Counted from the first letter of the stretch, positions 49,318-59,054 are shown. The stretch: DNA of 64,000 nt from Corynebacterium matruchotii (GCF_011612265.2 NZ_CP050134.2:248001-312000); one strand, 5' to 3'. Translations and numbers: made by a program. The notes: generated by a model not told the origin, from the sequence alone.

Positions 49318-49672
49318 ACTGACCGGGCTGAAAGCCCGCGGCTATCACGGGGTATTCCCGGAAGAAAACCGCGACGGCCAGGAGTTCCTGGTCGACCTCA
49401 TCTGCTGGCTCGACGCCACCCGCGCCGTGGAGACCGACGACGTGGCGGACACCATCAACTACGCGGACTTGGCTGAGATCGCCCACCAGGTCATAACCGG
49501 GCCGCCCTATAATCTTATTGAAAAAGTAGCTGGTACCATTGCCAATATCATCATGGCGCGCTATGAGCAGCTGTATGCGGTGGAGGTAACCGTGCATAAA
49601 CCCCAAGCCCCGATCCCGCGGGATTTTACGGATGTGGCAGTGGTGGCCCGCAGGTCCCGGAGGCGCATATGA
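49301..49672 (+). CDS. folB: Dihydroneopterin aldolase
   Basis: 123 aa from a GTG with AAGGA upstream. It converts dihydroneopterin to hydroxymethyl-dihydropterin. LTGLKARGYHGVFPEE carries the active-site Glu, and the FolB fold EFLVDL...TINYADL is intact. Overlaps folP by 17 bases and folK by four (ATGA). Confidence 0.96.
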   Translation: MADRIELTGLKARGYHGVFPEENRDGQEFLVDLICWLDATRAVETDDVADTINYADLAEIAHQVITGPPYNLIEKVAGTIANIIMARYEQLYAVEVTVHKPQAPIPRDFTDVAVVARRSRRRI

Positions 49673-50154
49673 TTCGGGCCGTGTTATCCATTGGGTCGAA
49701 CATGGACGACCGCTACGCACTGCTAGAAACTGTATTCGAGGAGTTCCGGGATGAAACCATTGCTCAGTCCCCAATCTACTCCACCCCACCTTGGGGGGTG
49801 CCGGACCAAGACGAATTCCTCAATGCGATCCTTATCGTCAATGTGGCCCAAACTCCCAGGGAGCTATTGCGTCGTGGGCAACACCTAGAGGCGGCGGCGG
49901 AACGCCGGCGCACCCGCAAGTGGGGGCCCCGCACATTAGACGTGGACATTATTCAAGTGATCGACGCCAATGGTGTCGAACTGGTGTCCGAGGACCCGGA
50001 GTTGATTTTGCCGCATCCCTGGGCGCGGCACCGGGCGTTTGTATTGGTGCCCTGGTTGGCGGCCGACCCGGAGGCCCGGTTGCTGGGGGTTCCGGTGCGG
50101 GAGATCGTCGAAAAGCTCGATATTGCGGACGTAGAGGCGGTGGTTGAAGCGTGA
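49669..50154 (+). CDS. folK: HPPK, hydroxymethyl-dihydropterin pyrophosphokinase
   Basis: 161 aa. It activates the pterin with ATP for FolP. LSIGSNMDDRYALL at the start, EFLNAI, and the signature RKWGPRTLDVDI with the Mg-binding Asp pair are clear. Overlaps folB and the DUF3180 gene (GTGA) by four bases each. Confidence 0.96.
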   Translation: MIRAVLSIGSNMDDRYALLETVFEEFRDETIAQSPIYSTPPWGVPDQDEFLNAILIVNVAQTPRELLRRGQHLEAAAERRRTRKWGPRTLDVDIIQVIDANGVELVSEDPELILPHPWARHRAFVLVPWLAADPEARLLGVPVREIVEKLDIADVEAVVEA

Positions 50155-50618
50155 AAACCACCTCAATAACCGCTCTCGTGGGGGTGGGCGGATTTTGCGC
50201 CGCCGCCACATTGATTGCAATACAAAACCTCTATAATGTTATGTCCACCGTTCCCATCTCTGTGGGGCTCACGCTCCTCATTATGGCCGTCTTGTGCTGC
50301 ATGTTAGCCTGGCGGGTCAAAGGGCAAATCAAAGACAATCGAATCGGTTTTGATCGTAGCCAACTAGAACCCACTCGGGTGGCAACCTTTCTTATCATTG
50401 GGAAAACATCGGCATGGACGGGGGCAATTTTTTCCGGAATCTATGTGGGCATGGGAGTGTATGTCATTCCCCGAATGGGCGACCTTGTTGCCGCAGCTAA
50501 CGACGCTCCCGGTGTGATTACCGCCGCCATTGGGGGCGTGGTGTTATGCGCCGCCGGACTGTGGTTAGAACGTGCTTGCGCCGCCCCGCCTCCAACAGAT
50601 GGTGATAGTGTCAGGTAG
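50151..50618 (+). CDS. DUF3180 membrane protein
   Basis: 155 aa from a GTG that overlaps the folK stop. Four membrane helices: about 5-25, 37-55, 79-101 and 121-140, with the family's LDPTRVA(T)-like segment (LEPTRVATFLIIGKTSAW) before helix three. Found just after folK throughout actinobacteria; role unknown. Confidence 0.92.
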   Translation: MKTTSITALVGVGGFCAAATLIAIQNLYNVMSTVPISVGLTLLIMAVLCCMLAWRVKGQIKDNRIGFDRSQLEPTRVATFLIIGKTSAWTGAIFSGIYVGMGVYVIPRMGDLVAAANDAPGVITAAIGGVVLCAAGLWLERACAAPPPTDGDSVR

Positions 50619-50628
50619 CTTGGTATTT

Positions 50629-52470
50629 ATGAGTGTGCTATCAGAAGACCATGGCTTCGCACAACAGGACGATGCCCCCGCGACCCGCGACACCGGCCAG
50701 CTCCTTTTAGTTGGCCTGGTTGTTTTAGCGCTGGCTGCCAGTGTCATCATGATGCTCACTGGCAATATCAACCTGCTGAAAGTCGCGTTGCTTGCCGCAT
50801 TGTGGGCCGCTGTTTTCGGCATCTTCCTTACGTATTTCTATCGCAATAAACTCAGTGAACAAAAACTAGAACACGAAAACCAGATCGAACAGGCTCGCCT
50901 GGCATTCCACGCGGAACAGGCGGCGCGAGAATTAGAATTAGAACAACGAATTACCGAAAAAACTAACGACGCTACGCAGGAGACCCTCGACAAGATCAAG
51001 GATCAATTAGACAACCTGCGGAGCCAATTAGAAATGCTCTCCGGAGTGAGCTTCGAAGAACCCACCATGATTAGGGCCGAGGCGCACCGAATCAAAGAGA
51101 TTAAAGAAATCAGTGCTAGCGACGGCATGGACTATGGATCCGTGGATTTTGATACCACCACATCCGACCACGAGATGGCCGAGGACTACCGTGAGTCCGA
51201 TGATGTTTCGGTCGATTCCGACCAGTTCAATAATGCCAGGTTTGGGACTTATCCCACCTTTACCGGCTCCGGCAGCAATGCCACCGACATGACCGACGTG
51301 TTTAGCCATGTCCCGGATCCCGAACCGGAATTCGACCCCGATGCCGAGTGGGATGAGTCCAAACACTTTAGCGAATTTCCGGTCGAAACTGCCACGAATA
51401 ATTCCAATATGGAGGACTCCGCCGTCGACGGTGAGCCCATCCCTACCGACTACGATCTTCCCAGCTATGGCTCCTGGGAGGGCAGCCGCTATGCTTCGGA
51501 AAACTCCGAAGACGCCGAGGTGGAGGAGCCCACCGGGTCATTCCCAGCCAACGCCGACGCCAACGCTAATGCCAGCGCCGGTTCCAGCGGCAGCGACAGC
51601 GGCCGTAGCGGTGGCGCCCATTCCAGCCCCGACAATTCCGGTGCGTCTACCAGCGGGTATGGTGCCGATTTCAGTGCCGCTCGCCTGCAAAACATTTACG
51701 GTCGAAGCGCTGCTTCCTCCCAGGCGACCCAGGGATCCCGGGCCGCACAGGGCGCCCAGGGGTCGCAGTCTTCGGGTGGTCACACAAGCCACAGGGGCAG
51801 CGATTCCTTTGCATTCGGGAATTCCAGCAATGCAGCAAACGCCAACGCCGGTGAAGCCGACAGCCGCGACACCACCAACGCCCGCAGCAATGACGCTAAT
51901 ACCCCCAATCGGGCGACCTACCCGAATTTCGCCATGCCTAGTGGCTCACAGGAAAACACCGACTACTCGGCCTCGAATCAAGACAATCGGGGCAGCCACC
52001 GCAGCGGCGGGCATTCCACGGATTCCAACCAGACCGGCTTCAGCTACTCCAACTATGGGTCCAGCGGATATTCCTCCCCCGACTATTCCGCCCCGGCCGC
52101 CGATTCGAACAATGATTCGGCCGCCACGGTGTATGAAGCTCCCAGTTCCTCAGGGTCGTCGTACGCCTCCCCGAACTGGTCGTCGACAAGCCCGGCGGTG
52201 GGGGATTCCGCGACCACCGACTCCACCGATTCCGCTGGTCGTCAGCAGGACACCGGCAGTTGGCGGCAGCGGGTGGCTGCCGGGTCGACCCCGAGCGAGG
52301 GCGGCGGGCGGCGTCGTAAGCAAAGCGAACCCGAGCCGGAGCCACAGAACCACCGGGGCTCGCACCGGCGACCCGAACAAGAAGCCGAAGATACGCGGCA
52401 CGGGCGGCGGCGTCGGGACGAAGGCGGCGGGCTGAGCGTCGCGGATCTGCTGCGGCGAAATGACGGCTAA
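50629..52470 (+). CDS. DUF6779-type membrane protein with long Ser-rich tail
   Basis: 613 aa from the ATG at 50629. Two membrane helices (about 24-44 and 50-70) are followed by a charged coiled coil (EQKLEHENQIEQARLAFH on to about 150), then a 450-residue low-complexity tail rich in Ser, Asn, Gly, Asp and Tyr, and finally a basic Arg/Glu stretch. The N-terminal part fits the DUF6779 proteins that lie between DUF3180 and the Rossmann-type gene in mycobacteria and corynebacteria. The tail looks disordered; its role is unknown. It shares a base with the next gene (TAATG). Confidence 0.82.
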   Translation: MSVLSEDHGFAQQDDAPATRDTGQLLLVGLVVLALAASVIMMLTGNINLLKVALLAALWAAVFGIFLTYFYRNKLSEQKLEHENQIEQARLAFHAEQAARELELEQRITEKTNDATQETLDKIKDQLDNLRSQLEMLSGVSFEEPTMIRAEAHRIKEIKEISASDGMDYGSVDFDTTTSDHEMAEDYRESDDVSVDSDQFNNARFGTYPTFTGSGSNATDMTDVFSHVPDPEPEFDPDAEWDESKHFSEFPVETATNNSNMEDSAVDGEPIPTDYDLPSYGSWEGSRYASENSEDAEVEEPTGSFPANADANANASAGSSGSDSGRSGGAHSSPDNSGASTSGYGADFSAARLQNIYGRSAASSQATQGSRAAQGAQGSQSSGGHTSHRGSDSFAFGNSSNAANANAGEADSRDTTNARSNDANTPNRATYPNFAMPSGSQENTDYSASNQDNRGSHRSGGHSTDSNQTGFSYSNYGSSGYSSPDYSAPAADSNNDSAATVYEAPSSSGSSYASPNWSSTSPAVGDSATTDSTDSAGRQQDTGSWRQRVAAGSTPSEGGGRRRKQSEPEPEPQNHRGSHRRPEQEAEDTRHGRRRRDEGGGLSVADLLRRNDG

Positions 52471-53336
52471 TGACCCAGCAACCATACCGTAGGCCGCCTA
52501 GGCTACGCATCGCACAACTCGGGGCCATATTTGATGCTAGGGATTTCATGCAAGGACTGCGGGCCCAGGGCCATGCGGTGTTTGGGGGACCGCATGCCGT
52601 GCCGCAAGCCGACATGGTTGTATTCAAGCTGACTGCCGTGAAATCGCTGGTGTCACGTGTGCGGCCCGGACAAATTCTGATCCTGGTCGATTTCTGCCAT
52701 TCGCTTGAGGTGCTCGAACCATTGGCGGCCCAAGGTTGTCACACAATTGTGCTCATGCCATTGGCGCCCAATCGCTATGCTTTCCTGGCGGACCAGGAAA
52801 TATCTACTGTCATCATGGAGCTCCTCACTACGGAATTAGCAAGCGTGTGTGAGCATGTTCCCGCGGAGCGGCAGCAGGAATTTGTTGCCGGTTTTGTGCT
52901 CAGCCAGCTTGCCAGCGAGGTATATCAGCTTGGGGCCACGCTACAAGACCCCAGCGGAAACTCGGTGAGCAGCATACTCGGTCCCAATTCTGAACCGGCC
53001 GAACCGCCTAGACTTGCCAAGCAAGATTTGCCGTCGTGGCTATCAATAACACCACACCAGCCCAAGCAGCAGGATTCGCAAGAGCAAGAGCATCCTGACA
53101 CTAATGCCGCGCAATCCGAGCAGTCGCAGGAGCCGCACGAGGACGAACGGCCGCTGCTGCCCAGGCAGCTTCTCAGGGAACACCATCTTGCCTGGTGCGC
53201 CGAGGCGTTGCCCACTGACCACGCACGTTCCGTGTTTTACACCCTGCTCTACTATGGTTTGTTGCAACACAACACCAAGCCGGAAAATCTGGTGGCATGG
53301 GCAAAGAAGCAACAGGAGCGGTACGGTGGCCTTTGA
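52470..53336 (+). CDS. DUF2520/Rossmann-like protein
   Basis: 288 aa. The first half has a reduced Rossmann pattern (LRIAQLGAIF, ADMVVFKLTA, PGQILILVDF), then the middle and C-terminal helices expected of DUF2520 proteins, with an acidic Gln/Glu insert around 190-220. In many actinobacteria a DUF2520 protein lies just before panC, as here, and may relate to pantoate metabolism. The glycine-rich nucleotide loop is poorly kept, so cofactor binding is doubtful. Overlaps the PanC-like gene by 11 bases. Confidence 0.65.
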   Translation: MTQQPYRRPPRLRIAQLGAIFDARDFMQGLRAQGHAVFGGPHAVPQADMVVFKLTAVKSLVSRVRPGQILILVDFCHSLEVLEPLAAQGCHTIVLMPLAPNRYAFLADQEISTVIMELLTTELASVCEHVPAERQQEFVAGFVLSQLASEVYQLGATLQDPSGNSVSSILGPNSEPAEPPRLAKQDLPSWLSITPHQPKQQDSQEQEHPDTNAAQSEQSQEPHEDERPLLPRQLLREHHLAWCAEALPTDHARSVFYTLLYYGLLQHNTKPENLVAWAKKQQERYGGL

Positions 53337-54135
53337 GCGTCGACAAGCAACACGCATAACCAGCGCCCGTCACATAGCAATGTTGGCGAGCGTCATGAAG
53401 AAACAGGGCACGCCCGTGGTGCTCGTCCCATTAACAACCAGCATCCACGCCGGCCATCGCGCCTTGGTCCGTGCCGCTCAACGCATCCCTGGCGCGCTAG
53501 TCATTGTTGCTATCCATCCCGATGTTGATTGCACTCCGCTTATCGACGCCCGGGTGGACGCGATCTTCACCTACACGGATGCCGAACTGTGGCCCAGCGG
53601 CCCCCGAACGCTGGTGAACAGTCCGCTGAGTCAAGCTGCCGGTGGCGCGGGTGCTGGCGTGCCGGTTACCCGAATAATGGCGTTATTGGGAATTATTGGC
53701 CCAACGGATTTGGTGCTGGGGGAGAAGAATATTCGCCAGTTGGTTCAGGTGCAGCAGGCGATCACTGACTTGCATTACCCGGTTGTGGTGCATGAAGTGC
53801 CGACGGTGCGCACGTCGGAGGGGCTGCCGGTGTCGAATCGTTATGCAGATATTCCGCCCGCGGATCACGATAAGGCGGTAGCGGTGTCGGCCAGCCTGAT
53901 TGCGGGGACGTATGCGGCGCAAGATGGTGCGGCCGCGATCCTGGTTGCGGCTCACGAGGTGTTGGCGGTGGCTGGGGTGGAGCCGGACGAGCTGGCGCTC
54001 TATTCACTCATGCTGGGCCCGGCCCCGGAGTCAGCCCCAGAAGCAGGGGACGCCCGCCTGGTGGTGAGCGCTACGGTGGGTGGGGTGTGCATTACCGACA
54101 GCGTGCGAGTGGTCTTGGGGGCCAAGCCGCACTGA
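53326..54135 (+). CDS. PanC-like protein (divergent pantothenate synthetase)
   Basis: 269 aa from a GTG with AGGAG eight bases upstream. It keeps the nucleotidyl-transferase HIGH-type motif (SIHAGHRALV), GEKNIRQL in place of GqKDxQQ, and a weakened KMSKS-like region (EGLPVSNRYADI where active enzymes have GLAMSSRNxYL). The segment corresponding to the pantoate/ATP floor is also shortened. Corynebacteria have a genuine panC elsewhere in a panBC operon and this second copy next to DUF2520. I read it as a paralogue of uncertain activity. Confidence 0.75.
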   Translation: MAFERRQATRITSARHIAMLASVMKKQGTPVVLVPLTTSIHAGHRALVRAAQRIPGALVIVAIHPDVDCTPLIDARVDAIFTYTDAELWPSGPRTLVNSPLSQAAGGAGAGVPVTRIMALLGIIGPTDLVLGEKNIRQLVQVQQAITDLHYPVVVHEVPTVRTSEGLPVSNRYADIPPADHDKAVAVSASLIAGTYAAQDGAAAILVAAHEVLAVAGVEPDELALYSLMLGPAPESAPEAGDARLVVSATVGGVCITDSVRVVLGAKPH

Positions 54136-54235
54136 CCGGATCTTGACTGGCCCTGGGTAGCTGGGCGCCTATGCCCCAATACTCTTCATACCGCCAACCT
54201 TCTGCCCTCCGGCCCCAGTCGGCGCTAGCGAAGAG

Positions 54236-55138
54236 TCACTCGGGCAGTTGTTCCATTTCGGCCCGGGTGGGCGGGTTGGCGCCAACCCGGGTGCAGGTCA
54301 CGGCGGCGGCCCGGGCGGCATAGCTGGCGATTTCCGCCCAGTCTTCACCCGTAAACTCCATGGTCTTGTTCCGAACGTTCTTTCCCCCGGTGCGGCGGTG
54401 GATTTCGGCCAGTAAACATCCTATGACCGTGTCGCCGGCCCCGATGGTGTCAGCCACTTCGATGGTGGGGGCGGTTACTTCGATGGTTTGCCCATTGAAG
54501 TGCACAATCAACCCATCCGGCCCGCAGGTGATTACCTTGATGGGGGCTTCGGGCTGGTCGAGGAACTCCTCTTCTTCGTCGGAAAGCTTGAGCAGGTCGA
54601 CGGAGGGGAGGAGGGAGTACAGGAAATCGCTGTGGGCCTTGGTGGCGTAGAAGGGCCGAATGTTGGGGTCGAGGGCAATGAATGTGCCGTCGCGGTGCAG
54701 GTTTTTCAGGAGGGCGGCGTAGCGGGATGCGCCGGGTTCGAGGGCGAGGGAGACGGTGCCGAAGCAGGCGATGTCGGTGGTGAGGTCGGCGGGCGGGTCG
54801 ACAAGCCGGTCGGCGGTGCCGTCGATATAGAAGGAGTAGGAGGCGCTGCCATCAGGGTTGAGGGAGGTGACGGCTAAGGTGGTAGGCTCTTGACCGCGCT
54901 GCACCAGGGAGGTGTCCACGTTTTCGCTGGTGAGGCGGTCGACGAGGGCGTCCCCGAAGTTGTCGGTGGAGACGCGGGAAAGAAATTGGGTGGGTTCTCC
55001 TTGGCGGGCCGCGGTGATGGCGACGTTAAACGGGCCGCCACCGAGGGCTGGCGTCAGGGGAAGTAATCGGGGATTGGTGTTGGTTGAGGAATGGATGGGT
55101 ACGAGATCAACAAGGCCTTCGCCGCAGACAGTAATCAT
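54236..55138 (-). CDS. PfkB-family sugar kinase
   Basis: 300 aa from the ATG at 55138. Ribokinase-like carbohydrate kinase, closest in style to fructokinases. GGGPFNVAITAARQG near residue 35 is the first PfkB signature, and DTIGAGDTVIGCLL near residue 235 holds the catalytic Asp. Substrate unproven. TAAACT ends seven bases before the start, with no ribosome site. Divergent from lysS. Confidence 0.9.
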   Translation of the reverse strand: MITVCGEGLVDLVPIHSSTNTNPRLLPLTPALGGGPFNVAITAARQGEPTQFLSRVSTDNFGDALVDRLTSENVDTSLVQRGQEPTTLAVTSLNPDGSASYSFYIDGTADRLVDPPADLTTDIACFGTVSLALEPGASRYAALLKNLHRDGTFIALDPNIRPFYATKAHSDFLYSLLPSVDLLKLSDEEEEFLDQPEAPIKVITCGPDGLIVHFNGQTIEVTAPTIEVADTIGAGDTVIGCLLAEIHRRTGGKNVRNKTMEFTGEDWAEIASYAARAAAVTCTRVGANPPTRAEMEQLPE

Positions 55139-55145
55139 GCTTATT

Positions 55146-55151
55146 AGTTTA
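55146..55151 (-). promoter_or_regulatory. Leaderless promoter -10 of sugar kinase gene
   Basis: TAAACT on the minus strand, seven bases before the ATG at 55138. Confidence 0.4.
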
Positions 55152-55178
55152 ATGAGCTGCGGCTGTTGCTGTGGGGTG

Positions 55179-55207
55179 TTGGTGAAATGTGCTAGGTGCA
55201 CTATTGT
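55179..55207 (+). promoter_or_regulatory. Leaderless promoter of lysS
   Basis: TTGGTG, 17 bases, TATTGT. The -10 ends eight bases before the lysS GTG and no ribosome site is present, so the message should start at or near the GTG. Confidence 0.6.
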
Positions 55208-55215
55208 TTAATTGC

Positions 55216-56814
55216 GTGACTGACGCAAATCAAACCTCAAAGAATCGCCAGATGCCGGAGCAGCAACGGATCCGTCGGGAGAAACGGGAGAAGTTGCTTC
55301 AATCCGGTGGTGAGGCGTACCCGGTGATTGTGGATCGCACAATCTCTATCACTGATTTGCGGGATAAGTATGTGGTGTTGGCTGAGGGGGAGAACGAGCC
55401 GGAGTCGACTCCTGCCCATGCCGTACCGGTGACGTATTTGCGGGCTGGGGATGAGACCACGGATGAGGTGGCGATTGCCGGCCGGGTGTTGTTTATTCGT
55501 AACACCGGCAAGTTGTGCTTCGCCACTATCCAGGAGGGGAGTGGCACGCAGATTCAGGCAATGCTGTCGTTGGCCGAGGTGGGCCCGGATTTGTTGGCGG
55601 CGTGGAAGTCGGATGTGGATTTGGGCGACATCGTGTCGGTGCGGGGCCGGGTGATTGTGTCGAAGCGGGGCGAGCTGTCGGTGCTGGCCTCGTCATGGCA
55701 TATGGCGGCGAAGGCTCTGCGGCCGCTGCCGGTGGCGTTCGCCGATATGAGCGAGGACATGCGGGTGCGGCATCGTTACACGGACCTGATTATGCGGGAG
55801 AAGGCGCGGGAGAATGCTCTGACCCGGATTAAGGTGATGCGGGCGCTGCGGAATTATTTGGAGTCCCAGGGGTTCCTGGAGGTGGAAACCCCCATGTTGC
55901 AGACTTTGCATGGTGGTGCGGCGGCCCGGCCGTTTGTGACGCATTCGAATGCGCTCGATATTGATCTGTATCTGCGGATCGCCCCGGAGCTGTATTTAAA
56001 GCGCTGTGTTGTCGGTGGTATCGAACGGGTTTTCGAGGTGAATCGGAATTTCCGTAACGAGGGTGTGGATTCCTCCCACTCCCCGGAGTTCGCCATGTTG
56101 GAGACCTACCAGGCGTGGGGCACCTACGATGATTGTGCTGAGCTCATTAAGAACCTGATCCAGGATGTTGCCATGGAGGTTTTTGGTTCCACAACGGTGA
56201 CGTTGGCCGATGGCTCCGAATACGATTTGGGTGGTGCGGAGTGGCCCACGATCGAAATGTACCCGTCGCTCAATGAGGCGTTGCAGCGGAAGTTCCCAGG
56301 TCAGCCCGAGGTGACGGTGAATTCGACCGTGGCTGAGTTGCGCGAGATTGCGGACGCCGTCGGCTTGGACGTGCCGGCCAAGGGCGGTTGGGGCCACGGC
56401 AAGCTGGTGGAAGAGCTGTGGGAGTTGTTGTGCGAGGATCAGCTGGAAGGGCCGATTTTTGTGCGGAATTTCCCGGTGGAGACCTCCCCCTTGACCCGCC
56501 AGCACCGGAGCGAGCCGGGGGTGACAGAGAAGTGGGATTTGTATGTTCGCGGGTTCGAACTGGCTACCGGTTATTCCGAACTTGTTGACCCGGTGATTCA
56601 GCGCGAGCGTTTCGAGGACCAGGCCCGTCTGGCTGCGGGGGGCGATGAGGAGGCCATGGTGTTGGATGAGGATTTCCTGGCCGCCATGGAGCAGGGCATG
56701 CCGCCGACCGCGGGCGCGGGCATGGGCATTGATCGCCTGCTCATGGCCCTGACTGGTTTGGGTATCCGCGAAACCGTGTTGTTCCCCCTGGTGAAGCCCG
56801 AGCGCGACAACTAG
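55216..56814 (+). CDS. lysS: Lysyl-tRNA synthetase (class II)
   Basis: 532 aa from a GTG. An OB-fold anticodon domain (about 60-165) precedes the class II catalytic domain, with motif 2 FRNEG and motif 3 [11 protein letters not shown] near the end. The full set of catalytic residues seems present. In C. glutamicum lysS also lies between the panC-like gene and clpC. Followed by a hairpin terminator and repeat cluster D. Confidence 0.97.
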   Translation: MTDANQTSKNRQMPEQQRIRREKREKLLQSGGEAYPVIVDRTISITDLRDKYVVLAEGENEPESTPAHAVPVTYLRAGDETTDEVAIAGRVLFIRNTGKLCFATIQEGSGTQIQAMLSLAEVGPDLLAAWKSDVDLGDIVSVRGRVIVSKRGELSVLASSWHMAAKALRPLPVAFADMSEDMRVRHRYTDLIMREKARENALTRIKVMRALRNYLESQGFLEVETPMLQTLHGGAAARPFVTHSNALDIDLYLRIAPELYLKRCVVGGIERVFEVNRNFRNEGVDSSHSPEFAMLETYQAWGTYDDCAELIKNLIQDVAMEVFGSTTVTLADGSEYDLGGAEWPTIEMYPSLNEALQRKFPGQPEVTVNSTVAELREIADAVGLDVPAKGGWGHGKLVEELWELLCEDQLEGPIFVRNFPVETSPLTRQHRSEPGVTEKWDLYVRGFELATGYSELVDPVIQRERFEDQARLAAGGDEEAMVLDEDFLAAMEQGMPPTAGAGMGIDRLLMALTGLGIRETVLFPLVKPERDN

Positions 56815-56859
56815 CCCCCCGCTTTACGACGCCGCAAGCGTGGGCACTCCATCCCCATC

Positions 56860-56886
56860 ACACATCCCCGTGGTGGGGTGTTTTCG
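56860..56886 (+). terminator. Terminator of lysS
   Basis: CACATCCCC / GGGGTGT stem with TTTTC behind it, about 46 bases past the stop. An exact GCTTTACGACGC (56821) lies between. Confidence 0.7.
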
Positions 56887-56909
56887 TGGACGGTGTCACA
56901 TGCCGGGCA

Positions 56910-57422
56910 CTGTGCTGCGATATCTGGATTCTAGGCCGGTTTCAGGCCCTGTTTTGCCCAATATCGCAGCACACATCTTCCGGGAGTGGGGTGAGGGTTG
57001 CGGTGTATCGAATTAGTTGGTGGGGCATGTCACGTAAATTTATGTTTCAAGGTTGGGCGCTTGGGACCCAGGTCATCTGACAAGTACTGTGCTGCGTTAT
57101 CGCCTGTTTTGGGGCTGGATCCGGCCTTTGGAGTGAGATATCGCAGCACACACCCCGGGCGTGGGGTCGGGGATGCCGGAGAGTTGACTCTCTCCCGTTC
57201 AACCCGGGTCATCTGACAAGTACTGTGCTGCGTTATTGCCTGTTTTGGGTCCGGATCCAGTCTCTGGGATGAGATATCGCAGCACAGTGCCCAGGGACAG
57301 GGTTGGAGTGCTCGGTGGTTGGGGGTCTCCCGTCCGACCCGGGTCATCTGACAAGTAGTGTGCTGCGATATCTGGATTTTGGGTCGGTCTCAGGCCCTGT
57401 TTTGCTCAATATCGCAGCACAC
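56910..57422. repeat. Repeat cluster D: four 65-bp palindromic units
   Basis: Units at 56910-56974, 57087-57151, 57223-57287 and 57358-57422, all exactly 65 bp. Units 2, 3 and 4 are each preceded by the same GGTCATCTGACAAGTA flank. Units 1 and 4 share one core orientation, starting ATATCTGGATT; units 2 and 3 carry a different core, starting GCGTTATYGCCTGTTTTGG and ending GAGATATCGC. Unit 4 has TA on both sides. Confidence 0.9.
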
Positions 57423-57565
57423 TACCCGCGGTTCCACATCCCTGGAGGTCCGGAGATCGGAGCCCGGCCCACGCGCCGGGGCGGGCGTCGAAAAGCGCGA
57501 ACTATTTCGGGGATGTTCGGTGGCGCGCGTACTGTTTAATTGGATAGAAGGCAGAAAGGAAATAT

Positions 57566-58978
57566 ATGGATATGGACAACCCGGGGCTCACCAGGGAATC
57601 CAAGCTTGTGCTCGGTACCCTCGTGCTTGCCGCAACTGTGATGCTGCTGAATGAGACCACGCTGTCGGTGGCGCTGCCGGTCATCATGGACAGCTTCGGG
57701 GTGACCGCTGCCACCGCGCAATGGCTCACCACCGGTTTCATGCTTACCATGGCGGTCGTGATCCCCACCACCGGGTTTGTTATTGAGCGGCTCACCACCC
57801 GGCAAGTCTTTATCACCGCCTTCGTGTTCTTCCTGGGCGGCACTCTGGTGGCGGCCCTCGCCCCTGTCTTCCTAGTGCTGCTGGGCGGCCGGGTGTTGCA
57901 GGCCGCCGGAACCGCGCTGATTATGCCCCTGCTCATGACCACCGTCATGAATGTGGTGCCCCCTAGCATGCGCGGTTCCTTCGTGGGCATGATGTCCGTC
58001 GTGATTTCGCTTGCCCCCGCGTTCGGCCCCACCGTGTCCGGGTTCATCCTCAACTATTTCAGCTGGAATTTCGTCTTCTGGTTCATGGTTCCCTTCGTCG
58101 TATTCATCCTGCTGGTGGGGGTGAAATACATTAGTAACGTGGGGGAATCCACCGAAAAACCATTCGATATCATATCGGTGCCATTGGCGGCCATCGGGTT
58201 TGGCGGGCTTGTCTACGCGCTCAGCGACATTGAAACCCTCATGGCCGGCAGTTTCGTCCCCATCATTGTGGGGGTGGCCGCCATTATTGCGCTCGTCGCA
58301 TTCGTGCTGCGGCAGCTCAGCCTGGGCAAACGCGATCAGGCTTTCCTGGACCTGCGGGTTTTCGCGGTCCCGGGTTTTGCTATTGCTATCGTCCTCGTCA
58401 TGGTGATCTTTGGCTTGCTTCTGGGGCTGGTCACCGTGCTGCCCATCTACCTGCAAAAAGCCATACTGGTCACTACGGCGGTGTCCGGCCTGGTGGTCAT
58501 GCCCGGCGGGCTACTTCAGGGTCTTGCCGCCCCCTTTATTGGTCGGCTCTACGACCGGGTTGGGGTTCGACCCCTCATGATCCCCGGCATTATTGTCGTG
58601 GCCATCAGCACCGGGCTTCTCACGTGGGCCGCCTACCAGCGGTTTGGTCCCATCGCCATGGCCATGCTGTATGTGCTGTTTGAGGTCGGTATTGCGTTCG
58701 GCATCACCCCGCTGTACACCGCGTCGTTAAGCAGCCTGCCCGCACACCTGTACAGCCACGGTTCCGCCACCCTATCCACCGCGCAGCAGCTCGCCAGCGC
58801 CATCGGGGTCGCTATTCTCGTCGCGGTGCTCACCCAGCAAACAAACAGCAAGGTAGCCGCCGGTGCTCCGCTTGTCGACGCTACAGCCCACGGCGCAACC
58901 AGCGCATTCCTGGTCGCCACCATCTTGGCTGTAGTAGCTGTACTATTAAGCTTCTTCATTAAACAAGCCAAAAACTAG
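57566..58978 (+). CDS. DHA2-type MFS multidrug exporter
   Basis: 470 aa, about 14 membrane helices. MLLNETTLSVALPVIMDSF matches helix 1 of EmrB/QacA-type exporters, and PTTGFVIERLTTRQVF is the motif-A loop. Motif C (GPTVSGFI) is present. Likely proton-driven export of lipophilic compounds; the substrate is unknown. AAAGGAA lies a few bases before the ATG; a second ATG two codons on is possible. Confidence 0.9.
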   Translation: MDMDNPGLTRESKLVLGTLVLAATVMLLNETTLSVALPVIMDSFGVTAATAQWLTTGFMLTMAVVIPTTGFVIERLTTRQVFITAFVFFLGGTLVAALAPVFLVLLGGRVLQAAGTALIMPLLMTTVMNVVPPSMRGSFVGMMSVVISLAPAFGPTVSGFILNYFSWNFVFWFMVPFVVFILLVGVKYISNVGESTEKPFDIISVPLAAIGFGGLVYALSDIETLMAGSFVPIIVGVAAIIALVAFVLRQLSLGKRDQAFLDLRVFAVPGFAIAIVLVMVIFGLLLGLVTVLPIYLQKAILVTTAVSGLVVMPGGLLQGLAAPFIGRLYDRVGVRPLMIPGIIVVAISTGLLTWAAYQRFGPIAMAMLYVLFEVGIAFGITPLYTASLSSLPAHLYSHGSATLSTAQQLASAIGVAILVAVLTQQTNSKVAAGAPLVDATAHGATSAFLVATILAVVAVLLSFFIKQAKN

Positions 58979-59007
58979 CAGCTGTTCGCTACAGGCGTAC
59001 ACCAACA

Positions 59008-59054
59008 AAAATCCCCAATCACCAGCGACAATAGCGAAAAAATTGGGGGCTTTG
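59008..59054 (+). terminator. Terminator of MFS gene
   Basis: CCCCAAT (59013-59019) pairs with ATTGGGG (59042-59048), with GCTTTG behind; the loop is 22 bases. It lies about 35 bases past the stop. Confidence 0.6.

Larger units (their letters stand above)
56815..57565. other. Intergenic region with repeat cluster D
   Basis: 751 bases without a credible gene: lysS terminator, four 65-bp units, two exact 12-mer copies (56821 and 57485) and the ribosome site of the MFS gene. Confidence 0.65.
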
